Part shown: positions 35,062 to 43,060 of the stretch, piece by piece
Layout of the letters: each line of letters starts with the position of its first letter
Numbering within the stretch: the stretch's first letter is position 1
Assembly: GCA_000173575.1 (NCBI GenBank)
Contig: ABYL01000001.1
Coordinates: 1-64,000 of the forward strand
Direction of reading: 5' to 3'
Length of the DNA stretch: 64,000 nt
Origin: Burkholderia sp. H160
GTDB taxonomy: Bacteria > Pseudomonadota > Gammaproteobacteria > Burkholderiales > Burkholderiaceae
Translations under genes and position numbers: made by a program
Notes under the pieces: generated by a model
Databases searched by the model: none
Told to the model about the DNA's origin: nothing
What the model saw: only the letters and a program-made list of their open reading frames with translations

Positions 35062-36582
35062 ATGATTACCTCCCGCCTTGTCGTCGACCGGGATTTCGTC
35101 GTCGCGGACCTTGACCGGCGCTTGTTCGGTACTTTCGTCGAACATATGGGCCGCTGCGTCTATACCGGCATTTATGAGCCCGATCACCCCGACGCGGATG
35201 AGCGTGGCTATCGAAAAGACGTGATGGCGCTCACGCGCGAACTCGGACCGACGATCGTCCGTTATCCCGGCGGCAACTTTCTGTCGGGCTATAACTGGGA
35301 AGACGGTGTCGGCCCGAAGGCGCAGCGGCCGAAGCGGCTCGATCTCGCATGGTATTCGGTCGAGACCAATCAGTTCGGCACCAACGAATTCATCGACTGG
35401 TGCCGCGAGCTCGATATCGAGCCTATGTACGGGGTCAATCTCGGCACGCGCGGACCGGACGAAGCGCGCCATTTCGTCGAGTACTGCAATCATCCCGGCG
35501 GCACCGCGCTGTCGGACTTGCGTCACGAACATGGTTATGCGAAGCCGCACGACATCAAGTTCTGGTGTCTCGGCAACGAGATGGACGGCCCCTGGCAAAT
35601 CGGCCGCAAGACCGCCGACGAGTACGGTCGCGTCGCGCTGGAAACGGCCAAGCTGATGCGCGCGGTCGATCCCACCATTCAACTCGCGGCGTGCGGCTCG
35701 TCGACCCATGACATGGCGACCTATGGAGCGTGGGAAGATCGCGTGCTCGAACACTGCTTCGATCAGGTCGACTTCATCTCCTTGCACACGTACTTCGAGA
35801 ACCGTCATGACTCGACTGCGGAATTTTTAGGCAACATCGACGTGATGGATCTGTTCATCAAGGAGATCGTCGCCGTTGCGGACAGCGTGGCGGCGCGCAA
35901 GCATTCGAGCAAACGCATCATGCTGTCGTTCGATGAATGGAATGTCTGGTACAAGGCGCGCACGATCAACGATCTGCGCAAGCCGGGGTGGCCAAGCGCG
36001 CCGCGCCTGATCGAGGAGGTCTATAACGCCGAGGACGCGCTGGTGGTCGGCGGCGCACTGATCACGATGATGAACAACGCGGATCGCGTCAAAACGGCGT
36101 GCCTCGCGCAACTCGTCAACGTGATCGGACCGATCATGACCGAGCCGGGCGGAGCCGCCTGGCGGCAGACGATCTTTTATCCGTTCTCGCAGGCGTCGAA
36201 GTTCGGTCATGGCCGCGTGCTCAAGCCGGTGATCGAATCGCCGGTCTACGAGGCCGAGACCTTCCCCGAGATCGCCTACCTGTGCGCCGCCGTGGTCGAC
36301 GACCGCGCGAGCGGCACCACGACGATCTTCGCGTTGAACCGGCACCTGACCGACGAGATGGACCTCAGCATCGAATTGCGCGGCCTCGGCGTGGAGCGCA
36401 CGCTCGATCACGCGCTCGAACTTCACCACCCGAACATGAAGGCGGTGAATACGCGCGAGACGCCGCTGACGGTCGTGCCCGCGACCAACGAGAAGATCTC
36501 GGTCGATGGCGAGAAACTGACGGCGCGCCTGAAGCCGGGCTCGTGGAACGTGATCGTCACGACCGCGGCCAAGCGCGGCTAG
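35062..36582 (+). CDS. Alpha-L-arabinofuranosidase, GH51
   Basis: A 506-residue GH51 arabinofuranosidase of typical length. The acid/base glutamate is E173 in CLGNEMDGPW and the nucleophile is E292 in LSFDEWNVWY. A C-terminal beta-sandwich follows from about 380. There is no signal peptide, so it works in the cytoplasm on arabinosides or arabino-oligosaccharides taken up intact by the upstream importer. ATG 35062 gives the family's normal start (SRLVVDRDFVVADLDRRLFG); the open frame reaches further upstream without homology. No xylanase or arabinanase for extracellular attack is present in the window. Confidence 0.95.
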   Translation: MITSRLVVDRDFVVADLDRRLFGTFVEHMGRCVYTGIYEPDHPDADERGYRKDVMALTRELGPTIVRYPGGNFLSGYNWEDGVGPKAQRPKRLDLAWYSVETNQFGTNEFIDWCRELDIEPMYGVNLGTRGPDEARHFVEYCNHPGGTALSDLRHEHGYAKPHDIKFWCLGNEMDGPWQIGRKTADEYGRVALETAKLMRAVDPTIQLAACGSSTHDMATYGAWEDRVLEHCFDQVDFISLHTYFENRHDSTAEFLGNIDVMDLFIKEIVAVADSVAARKHSSKRIMLSFDEWNVWYKARTINDLRKPGWPSAPRLIEEVYNAEDALVVGGALITMMNNADRVKTACLAQLVNVIGPIMTEPGGAAWRQTIFYPFSQASKFGHGRVLKPVIESPVYEAETFPEIAYLCAAVVDDRASGTTTIFALNRHLTDEMDLSIELRGLGVERTLDHALELHHPNMKAVNTRETPLTVVPATNEKISVDGEKLTARLKPGSWNVIVTTAAKRG

Positions 36583-36616
36583 GTGGTTCGCACGGGACGT
36601 CTACGAAGGAGGGGTG

Positions 36617-37372
36617 ATGTTCGAGCGTGAGCCCGTTGTAGGGACGATGACCGCGCAGGTCGCGCGGATCGTCGGCATGAGGATCGTCTCGGGCGAATTC
36701 GGCCCTGGTGATCTGCTCCCTGTCGAAAGCGAGTTGTGCACCGAGTACGGTGTGAGTCGCACGACTGTGCGCGAGGCGATCAAACAGCTTACCGGCAAGC
36801 GCCTGATCGAAGTGACGCCGAAGATCGGCACGCGCGTGTTGCCGTTCTCGGACTGGAATCTGCTCGACCGTGACGTGCTCGCGTGGCGGCTCAATGCGCA
36901 ATTCGATTCGAAGATCGTCGAGGACATCTTCGAGATGCGCATCTGTTTCGAGCCTCGTGCGAGCTTTCTGGCGGCGCGGCACGGCAGCGACGACGACCTT
37001 CAGCTGATCGAGCGCCGCTACCGCGAGCTGGCGAGCGCCTATGCTTCGCCGTCGGCGCATTCGGATGTGCGCGCGGTGGGCGAAGCGGTGCTGGAGTTTC
37101 ATATGGCGATCATCGCGATGTCGCAGAACGGCATGTTCATCACGATCGGCAGTGCGATCAAGGCGGCGTTGCGGGTGTCGTCGGAGATGCTGCTGCGGCA
37201 GGCTGCGCGGCCGAGCGAAGATATCGAGCTGCATGACGCAGTGCGTCGCCGGATCGTTGCGCGCGAACCGGAGGCCGCGTCCGCCGCGATGACGCGTCTG
37301 CTCGAAGCATCGCGCGAAAGGATGCTGCGCTACACGATCAGCCCGAAAGACGTGGTGTGGCGCGAGGGCTAA
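36617..37372 (+). CDS. FadR/GntR family regulator (FCD domain)
   Basis: A 251-residue regulator. The winged helix-turn-helix has VESELCTEYGVSRTTVREAI near 35-54 and GTRVLPFSDWNLLDRDVLAW. The helical FCD ligand domain follows (EMRICFEPRASFLAARH, EFHMAIIAMSQNGMF, HDAVRRRIVAREPEAA). AAGGAGG precedes ATG 36617. It closes the arabinoside operon and probably represses it; members of this subgroup often sense sugar acids or sugars. Confidence 0.9.
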   Translation: MFEREPVVGTMTAQVARIVGMRIVSGEFGPGDLLPVESELCTEYGVSRTTVREAIKQLTGKRLIEVTPKIGTRVLPFSDWNLLDRDVLAWRLNAQFDSKIVEDIFEMRICFEPRASFLAARHGSDDDLQLIERRYRELASAYASPSAHSDVRAVGEAVLEFHMAIIAMSQNGMFITIGSAIKAALRVSSEMLLRQAARPSEDIELHDAVRRRIVAREPEAASAAMTRLLEASRERMLRYTISPKDVVWREG

Positions 37373-37617
37373 GAGACGTGGGCGGATCGGCCCAAAACAG
37401 AAAAACGTCTTTGTGTGAGCTGGTGGTTGCGGCCGAACACAGCTCGACAGGTGTTCTGAAGTGCAACTTATGTTTTGCGATTCACAGACATCGTTTCACT
37501 TCTTTGAAGGCCGTTTTCCTGGCAAGAATCTTGTCAACTCGCCGTTCGCGGTGCCGGAAATGCGGGGCGAACAGTACGGATCGAATAGGAACTACCCTGT
37601 GTGCCGGGTGCAGGGAA

Positions 37618-37860
37618 GGGCATCCGTTGTCGAACATGGCGATGCTGACTCTCCTGAGGCGCATGTCCGGTCATGGGGTTACCGTCCACGGCTTCCGGTC
37701 CGCGTTTCGCGACCGGATCGCCGAATGCACGGAATACCCGGATTCGCTGGCGGAAGAAGCGCTGGCCCACATCAACACTTCGCAGACGGTGGCGGCCTAC
37801 CGGCGTCGCGACCAGCTTGAACGACGGCGCCCGACGATGGACGATTGGAGAAGCCGGTAA
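37618..37860 (+). pseudogene. Tyrosine integrase C-terminal fragment
   Basis: The frame encodes LSNMAMLTLLRRMSGHGVTV, then HGFRSAFRDRIAECTEYPDS and HINTSQTVAAYRRRDQLERR. It carries the HGFR (H-x2-R) box and the terminal tyrosine of P4-like integrases. The N-terminal 300 or so residues are missing, and the histidine box of family members (AH-x-N/G) is retained only as HIN. It marks a former island end between the arabinoside operon and the metal-stress module. The sequence 37373-37617 just before it holds nothing recognised. Confidence 0.78.
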
Positions 37861-38002
37861 GCCAGCTCTTTTGCACTCGTTCTCTTCTCCTCTGCAAGTC
37901 ATTCTCAATTTCCAATTGGTCAGAAAATTTCTGAGTAGCTCATTGACCGAGCAAGCTGACTCCGTCGTGTCACGGGTCGAAAGCAAAAAAAGAAGTCTTT
38001 CC

Positions 38003-38029
38003 TGTAACCAGACATCCGTAGCCCACGAA
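38003..38029 (+). promoter_or_regulatory. SigF-type ECF promoter ahead of bufA1 (left copy)
   Basis: TGTAACC (38003-38009), 16 bases, CGAA (38026-38029). The same element with the same spacing precedes the right bufA1 (45145-45171), the DoxX-NDH-2 fusion (45279-45305) and the start of sigF (41717-41743). ECF sigma factors of the SigF kind recognise GTAACC/CGAA-like promoters. Confidence 0.78.
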
Positions 38030-38084
38030 TTAGCTTACGTATCCATCACGGGTACCGCCCGATCTCAACTTCTGGAGAAATTCA

Positions 38085-38396
38085 ATGTCCGCAAAAATCA
38101 CCGTCAGTTCCACCCTGCTCGCCGGTGTAGTTGCCAGCCTGCTCGCTACTGCCGCCAACGCAGCCCCGCTTACTCAGGCGGAAGCAAGCGCGGCTATCGC
38201 CGCGCACAAAGAGAAATGCTATGGCGTCGCCCTCAAGGGGCAGAACGACTGCGCCGCCGGCCCTGGCACCACGTGTCAGGGTACTTCCGCGATGGATTTC
38301 CAGGGCAACTCGTGGAAGTTCGTTCAGGGCGGTACCTGCACGAGTATCGAAGTGCCGGGTGGCGGCCACGGCTCCCTCACTCCCCTGAAGTCCTGA
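38085..38396 (+). CDS. bufA1: Bufferin precursor peptide (DUF2282), left copy
   Basis: A 103-residue precursor with signal peptide [20 protein letters not shown] plus ATAANA, then the DUF2282 core with four cysteines in [29 protein letters not shown] and GGTCTSI. In Caulobacter, bufferins are RiPPs whose cysteines are converted by a DUF692 MNIO enzyme with a DUF2063 partner; the exported product binds copper. This copy is nearly identical in its core to the right copy (44779-45090). Its own bufB/bufC genes are deleted, so its maturation would depend on the right-hand locus. TGGAGA precedes ATG 38085. Confidence 0.88.
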   Translation: MSAKITVSSTLLAGVVASLLATAANAAPLTQAEASAAIAAHKEKCYGVALKGQNDCAAGPGTTCQGTSAMDFQGNSWKFVQGGTCTSIEVPGGGHGSLTPLKS

Positions 38397-38428
38397 TCCG
38401 GCAAACGACAAGAGGAAATGGGGCGGCC

Positions 38429-38640
38429 ATGATCGATTTATCGAGAACAACATCAGTTGGAATCGACGAGCGGGGCCGCCCTCCGGCAAGAAGACTGGGC
38501 TCATCGGTCTTCTTGAGGGTGCATCGTTGGGCGAAGCGGTCGCGGCCGCGTTTTAGGAAGTCCCTTCCTTCGCTCTCCAGGCCAACCTGGCAGGGATGAT
38601 CTCAGCCGGCGCGTTTACCGCCGTTCAACATGGAGCTTAG
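38429..38640 (+). pseudogene. Fused remnant of bufB start and bufC end
   Basis: ATG 38429 opens with MIDLSRTTSVGIDERGRPP, which aligns with the first 19 residues of the intact bufB (MGNSTMTTAVGESDR). The DNA then jumps, in another frame, to a bufC tail: LIGLLEGASLGEAVAAAF, stop, EVPSFALQANLAGMISAGVF then TAVQHGA and the final stop at 38640. The intact bufC ends LLEGVPLGEAVAAAFQEAPS and ISAGVFTAVQT. About 1.5 kb of the original bufB-bufC pair is therefore deleted, and a nonsense codon replaces the Gln. Confidence 0.8.
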
Positions 38641-38645
38641 TCGAG

Positions 38646-39149
38646 ATGTCGAACCAACAGGACGTAAAACTGCCGTTTCCGGACGTGGTCATATCGGCGA
38701 TTTGCACTGCGAAACGGCTGATCCAGCACCTCGCGCAACCGTGGCTCGTACAGTTCGTGCTCCGGATCGCGCTGGCCGTGCCCTTCTGGAAATCAGGCAT
38801 TCTTAAATGGCACGGATTCCTTCAACTGAACGACACGGCAATAGACCTTTTCACGGACGAGTTCAAGCTGCATCTCCCAGGCGGTCCGTATCCGTTTCCC
38901 GCCCCCGCTGTTTTTGCGTTTCTGTCGGCCTGCGGTGAGGTGACATTCCCGGTGTTGCTCGTGCTTGGCTTCGGAACCCGGTTCGCCGCAGCCGGCCTGA
39001 TATTGATGACATGCATCATCGAGCTGACTGTCCCCGATGGCTGGCCTATCCACCTGACGTGGCTGGCCATGGCACTGGGCATTGCAGCTTGGGGGCCGGG
39101 ACTGATATCGATCGACTATCTGCTCGGTGACAGGTCATTCAGGACATAA
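38646..39149 (+). CDS. bufD: DoxX family membrane protein of the bufferin operon (left, intact)
   Basis: A 167-residue DoxX protein with four predicted membrane spans (VPFWKSGILKWHGF, FAFLSACGEVTFPVLLVLGF, AAGLILMTCIIELTV, HLTWLAMALGIAAWGPG) and the terminal GLISIDYLLGDRS motif. DoxX genes are the usual fourth member of bufA-B-C-D operons; the function is thought to be redox or membrane-related but is not settled. Its C-terminal 100 bases match the stub at 42965-43060 closely. It starts six bases after the bufC remnant. Confidence 0.85.
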   Translation: MSNQQDVKLPFPDVVISAICTAKRLIQHLAQPWLVQFVLRIALAVPFWKSGILKWHGFLQLNDTAIDLFTDEFKLHLPGGPYPFPAPAVFAFLSACGEVTFPVLLVLGFGTRFAAAGLILMTCIIELTVPDGWPIHLTWLAMALGIAAWGPGLISIDYLLGDRSFRT

Positions 39150-39302
39150 CCCGAAGCTCTCGACAAATTCAGTGTGAGCCGAGAGCGTTCGGAATGTCAG
39201 GTTCGGAGTATTGCTCCAGTACAGTGCGTGGGTCCGACATCCGGTAACTGTATTGCACTACGAATCGTGTTCAGAAGGGCGGGGCCTGTCCCATCGGAAA
39301 CC

Positions 39303-39944
39303 ATGAGAACATCAGATCTGATACACAGGCTTGCTAATGGTCTGACGCCGGTTGGGTCGAATCCTGTTTCGAAGAGACTCAACCGGGCACTAAGCGTTGG
39401 CCTTGTCAGCAGCACCGCGTTGCTGGTCGTACTTTACGGCATCCGGAGCGACATGCGGGATTTGCTGTTGACGACGATGTTCTGGGTACGACTCACTTTT
39501 CCAGTAGCCACACTCATGACTTCACTGAAACTCGCCGGACGTCTTGGGCGCCCCGGCGTACCTGTCAAGCTAGCGTGGTTCGCGGTCACGTTGCCATTCG
39601 TCACCTTGTTGCTCGTTGCCGCGTTCATCCTGATCGCAACGCCCCCTGGTTATCGCCTGCAACTAATGCTGGGGACGACCTGGCGAGTGACCACAACGAA
39701 TATTGTCCTGGTCTCTTTGCCTTCACTGGCGGTTATGATGCATGCCATGAAGGGACTTGCTCCTACCCGCCTTGCACTGGCGGGCGCAGGTGCCGGGCTG
39801 CTCGCTGGAGCACAAGGTTCGCTCGTATATTCCCTTTACTGCTCAGAGATGTCTGTGCCGTTCTGGGGTATCTGGTATGTCCTGGCGATAGTCTCAACCG
39901 CCGGTATAGGTGCCGCACTTGCTCCGTTCTACCTGCGTTGGTAG
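39303..39944 (+). CDS. Orphan NrsF-like (DUF1109) membrane protein lacking one sensor cysteine
   Basis: A 213-residue DUF1109/NrsF paralogue with six predicted spans. It aligns along its length with the sigF-linked NrsF at 42300-42944 (GLAPTR, LLAGA, WRV-NI, CSEMSVPFWGIWY). NrsF holds SigF at the membrane and releases it on metal stress through two conserved cysteines. Here the first is threonine (T130, in WRVTTTNI) and only the second remains (C180, in YCSEM). ATG 39303 gives MRTSDLIHRLANG as in relatives; the frame is open further back to 39174. No sigma gene accompanies it. It may be a metal-blind sink for SigF or a decaying copy. Confidence 0.82.
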   Translation: MRTSDLIHRLANGLTPVGSNPVSKRLNRALSVGLVSSTALLVVLYGIRSDMRDLLLTTMFWVRLTFPVATLMTSLKLAGRLGRPGVPVKLAWFAVTLPFVTLLLVAAFILIATPPGYRLQLMLGTTWRVTTTNIVLVSLPSLAVMMHAMKGLAPTRLALAGAGAGLLAGAQGSLVYSLYCSEMSVPFWGIWYVLAIVSTAGIGAALAPFYLRW

Positions 39945-40095
39945 CCCAATCTGAAGGTGGGATTTAGAGGCCACCCAAAGCCTTCATCAAGATAACGCGA
40001 CGCTTCCACTCGGCGGACATGAGCTATTGTCCATCAATGCGGCTGTTAGAGCCTACGCCACTATAGGTAGCGTAGAAGTGGTTCCAGGCAGGTGG

Positions 40096-40692
40096 CTAGC
40101 GGCCGCTATCGCAGTCAAGCGACGCCAATGCTGGCCGCACCAGGCCTTCGAGCAACGCGCGCTCCGGTCGGGTGCGAGCCAGCACGCGAATCCCGAGCAG
40201 CACACCCAGAAACAACCGCGCCAGGTCTTCGGCCGGCTGAGCCGTCCCAATCGTTCCATCGCGCTGGCCGGCCGTCACGCAGCGGTGAAAGAAGGCCTCC
40301 ACCTGAACCAGAACATTTGCGACGACCCGCTGGAATTCGGCATCGTGCGGCGCTACTTCGAGCGCGGAATTCACCAGCATGCAGCCTTTGCGGTCCGGGT
40401 CGTTCAACGAACGCTCGATGATCTCGCTGAAGAACGCATCGATCGCCTGCCTCGGCGCGAGATGTCCCTCGAAGCGCCCCACGCGGTCGCCGAAGCTCCG
40501 TTCGACGTAGTGATCCAGCGCCCGCCGATAGAGCGAACGTTTGTCGCCGAATGCGTTGTATAGGCTCGCGCACGTTATGCCCATGCTTTCCGCGAGATCG
40601 CGCACTGACGTCGCCTCACAGCCGCGTGTCCAGAAGCACTGAACCGCCGCATCGAGGGCAACCGTTTCGTCGAATTCTCTTGGACGCGCCAT
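40096..40692 (-). CDS. TetR family regulator (AcuR/ComR-like)
   Basis: A 198-residue TetR protein with the DNA-binding segment TSVRDLAESMGITCASLYNA then FGDKRSLYRRAL at 28-58. The C-terminal domain has CMLVNSALEVAPHDAEF, typical of the TetR_C_16/ComR subgroup, including a conserved cysteine. It is divergent from the peroxiredoxin-like gene at 40952 across about 260 bases, which is its likely control target. An AT-rich TTAGTATATTCTAAAA stretch lies in that gap near 40747. Confidence 0.87.
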   Translation of the reverse strand: MARPREFDETVALDAAVQCFWTRGCEATSVRDLAESMGITCASLYNAFGDKRSLYRRALDHYVERSFGDRVGRFEGHLAPRQAIDAFFSEIIERSLNDPDRKGCMLVNSALEVAPHDAEFQRVVANVLVQVEAFFHRCVTAGQRDGTIGTAQPAEDLARLFLGVLLGIRVLARTRPERALLEGLVRPALASLDCDSGR

Positions 40693-40951
40693 GCCGCAAC
40701 CTTTGCTTGCGTTCGAACCGCTGGAATATTGCGGTCACAGTTGCATTAGTATATTCTAAAACGACCGCTCTAAAACTCAGAGCGCCCGCCACACGGCCCT
40801 GACAAGACGCGGCTCGCCAATAGCGCCATCGTGAATTGCGCTCGGTGACCCTCTCGAGGAGAGCCGATGATCCGCGTCCGACGCCTGACTCGGCGAACGA
40901 GCTTCGATGAATCTCGCAGCGTGTGCCTGCGTCGAACCGGAGAACCCTGTC

Positions 40952-41632
40952 ATGTCACTGCAGGAACGTCTCGATGCTTTCAAGGCGACATTCGAATCGG
41001 GGCTTCCTCCCTACAATGTGCCTCGTTCGGTCGTCGATTCGCTCCACCGGGCGACCGACGAGCTGATCGAATCCGGCGTTGTCGAGCGCGCAAAAAAGGT
41101 TGGCGATGTTGCGCCGGGTTTTATCCTGAAGGACCCAGATCACCGGCCAATCAGTTCGCGCAAGCTGATCGCCGACGGCCCGCTGGTGCTGACGTTTTAT
41201 CGCGGCGTGTGGAGCCCATACTGCAATCTGGAGCTGCAGGCGCTGCAGGCTGCGCTGCCTGATATCGTCGCGCGTGGCGCGAGCTTGATGGCTGTTTCGC
41301 CGCAGAACGGGGTCAATAGCCGCAAAGCAATCCGCGAGAACCACCTTAGTTTTCCGATACTCGGAGACCCGCGTGGTGAACTTTCGGCGGCCTATGGACT
41401 ACGCGTCGCTTTGCCCGACTATCTTGTCGATCTGTACCTGACTACTTTCGGGACCGATCTGTCGTCATTCAATGACGACCCCTCGTGGACGCTGCCGATG
41501 CCGGCGCGGTTCATAATCGACAAGGGCGGCATCATTGCTTACGCCGAGGTGAGTCCGGACAGCACGAAACGTCCCGACCCCGCCGAGCTGCTTCCGGTTC
41601 TTGAACGACTCGCCCCGGGAAGCCCGGCATGA
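40952..41632 (+). CDS. Peroxiredoxin-like (AhpC/TSA) protein with Ser for the peroxidatic Cys
   Basis: A 226-residue thioredoxin-fold protein of the AhpC/TSA_2 group, of normal length, with VGDVAPGFILKDPDHRPISS at about 50 and LPDYLVDLYLTTFG near 160. Family members carry R-G-x-W-C-P-Y-C. Here it reads YRGVWSPYCN: Ser88 where the peroxidatic cysteine should be, with only Cys91 remaining. Peroxidase activity by the normal mechanism is therefore doubtful. ATG 40952 starts MSLQERLDAFKATFESG as in relatives. Control by the divergent TetR is inferred. Confidence 0.85.
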   Translation: MSLQERLDAFKATFESGLPPYNVPRSVVDSLHRATDELIESGVVERAKKVGDVAPGFILKDPDHRPISSRKLIADGPLVLTFYRGVWSPYCNLELQALQAALPDIVARGASLMAVSPQNGVNSRKAIRENHLSFPILGDPRGELSAAYGLRVALPDYLVDLYLTTFGTDLSSFNDDPSWTLPMPARFIIDKGGIIAYAEVSPDSTKRPDPAELLPVLERLAPGSPA

Positions 41633-41716
41633 GATTTTTGCCCGGCACCTCCAGGAGGGACGCACTTCTCTGCTACCGCTGTAAGTTTTTTTTCATGCAG
41701 TTTATTTCGCGCCAAC

Positions 41717-41743
41717 TGTAACCAGAATCCGAAATGAACCGAA
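41717..41743 (+). promoter_or_regulatory. SigF-type ECF promoter overlapping the sigF 5' end
   Basis: TGTAACC (41717-41723), 16 bases, CGAA (41740-41743). The element matches the other three in this locus in sequence and spacing. It implies autoregulation and a transcript starting near 41750, downstream of the first in-frame ATG at 41734. Confidence 0.68.
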
Positions 41744-42303
41744 CTACCGAAGATGGACCGGTGCGTCCTGTCGAAGAGCGACTGAAGGCTCTATTCGTGC
41801 GTGGTCTCGATGGCGATGCGACGGCTTATCAAGCGTTTCTCGGCGACCTGACGGGGCATCTGCGCGGGTTCTTGAGAAAGCGTCTCTTCTATCTGCAAGA
41901 CGATGTCGAGGACCTGGTCCAGGAGATTTTGCTGGCGGTGCATAATGGGCGCCATACCTACCGTCCGGACCAGCCATTGACGGCCTGGGTGCATGCGATC
42001 GCCCGCTACAAACTGACGGACTTTTTCCGCGCGCGATCGCGCCGGGAAGCGTTGAACATGCCGCTGGACGACGAACTCGCGATCTTCGCCAACTGCGACG
42101 TCGAACCGGCAGAGGCCCGGCGTGATCTGAGCAAGTTGCTCGAACAATTGCCCGATCGCCAGCGGCTGCCGATCGTGCACGTGAAACTGGAGGGGCTGTC
42201 GGTGACTGAAACCGCAAAGTTGACAGGCCTGTCGGAGTCGGCGGTCAAGGTTGGCGTGCACCGCGGTTTGAAAGCATTGGCACTGAAGTTTCAAGGCGCA
42301 TGA
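41734..42303 (+). CDS. sigF: ECF sigma factor, SigF-like (metal/oxidative stress)
   Basis: An ECF sigma factor of up to 189 residues. Sigma-2 covers about 40-100 ([20 protein letters not shown], then [17 protein letters not shown]). Sigma-4 covers 130-185 ([20 protein letters not shown], then [20 protein letters not shown]). The downstream overlapping DUF1109 gene identifies it as the SigF/NrsF type known from Caulobacter, which responds to cadmium, chromate and copper. If the SigF-type promoter at 41717-41743 is used, the ATG 41734 would not be in the message. GTG 41761 ([12 protein letters not shown]) would then be the start, giving 180 residues. A separate upstream promoter would allow the longer form. 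Confidence 0.9.
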   Translation: MNRTTEDGPVRPVEERLKALFVRGLDGDATAYQAFLGDLTGHLRGFLRKRLFYLQDDVEDLVQEILLAVHNGRHTYRPDQPLTAWVHAIARYKLTDFFRARSRREALNMPLDDELAIFANCDVEPAEARRDLSKLLEQLPDRQRLPIVHVKLEGLSVTETAKLTGLSESAVKVGVHRGLKALALKFQGA

Positions 42304-42944
42304 TGAAGACAGAGGATCTCGTTTCATTGCTGGCCGCGGGGGTACCCGCGGTCGATCACAACGTGTTGGCAAAGCGATTCAGCTGGGCCATGTTATCCGG
42401 CGTTGTCGGTTCCGCGGTGCTCATGGCAATCGTTTTTGGCGTTCGCCCCGATATCGGCACAGTGGTGAAGACGCCACTGTTCTGGATCAAGGTGGCTCTG
42501 CCGCTGTGCCTCGCACTTGCCGCGTTGCTGGTGACGGCGCGGCTGTCTCGTCCGGGAATGCCGGTAGGCCGCGCGTGGGCTGGACTTGCTGCACCGGTGC
42601 TGACCGTCTGGATTGCGACGCTTGTCCTGTTGTGGTTGACACCACCCGACGCGCGCTTGCCCCTGATACTAGGCAGAACGTGGCGGGTATGTCCTCTTAA
42701 TATCGCATTGCTTTCAGTGCCGGCGTTCATTGCGGTGTTCTGGGCGATGCGAGGTCTGGCACCCACGCGTCCCAAACTAGCCGGCGCCGCTGGCGGCCTG
42801 CTGGCGGGAGCGACTGCAACGGTTGCTTACTGCTTCCACTGCCCCGAGATGGCCGCCCCATTCTGGGCTGTCTGGTATCTCCTCGGCATGCTGATACCCA
42901 CGCTTGCTGGCGCAGCGCTGGGGCCCCAGCTGCTGAACTGGTGA
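42300..42944 (+). CDS. nrsF: NrsF-like anti-sigma factor (DUF1109)
   Basis: A 214-residue integral membrane protein with six predicted spans. ATG 42300 overlaps the sigF stop (ATGA), and a second ATG follows at 42303. The two cysteines found necessary for metal sensing in Caulobacter NrsF are present, in WRVCPLNI (C131) and CFHCPEM (C181), 50 residues apart. An additional cysteine, C178, stands beside the second. It should sequester SigF at the membrane until metals bind or oxidise these thiols, then free it to transcribe the bufferin and fusion genes. Confidence 0.9.
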   Translation: MMKTEDLVSLLAAGVPAVDHNVLAKRFSWAMLSGVVGSAVLMAIVFGVRPDIGTVVKTPLFWIKVALPLCLALAALLVTARLSRPGMPVGRAWAGLAAPVLTVWIATLVLLWLTPPDARLPLILGRTWRVCPLNIALLSVPAFIAVFWAMRGLAPTRPKLAGAAGGLLAGATATVAYCFHCPEMAAPFWAVWYLLGMLIPTLAGAALGPQLLNW

Positions 42945-42964
42945 GTTGGATCGGTGGGAGGGGC

Positions 42965-43060
42965 ACATTCGCGACCTGAGCGACCTGTCGCGAAGCAGGT
43001 AGTCAATTGAGATCAGGCCCGGCCCCGAAGCTGCAATGCCTGGTGCCATGGCCAGTCAGG
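42965..43060 (-). pseudogene. DoxX (bufD) C-terminal stub of the right bufferin locus
   Basis: Minus-strand translation gives LAMAPGIAASGPGLISIDY then LLRDRSLRSR, matching the last 27 residues of the intact DoxX at 38646-39149 (MALGIAAWGPGLISIDYLLG). The DNA is also alike: GGCCATGGCAC, GGCATTGCAGCTT, GGGGCCGGG and GACAGGTC are shared. It directly abuts the stop of bufC, so a deletion fused the end of bufC to the end of bufD. Confidence 0.8.
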
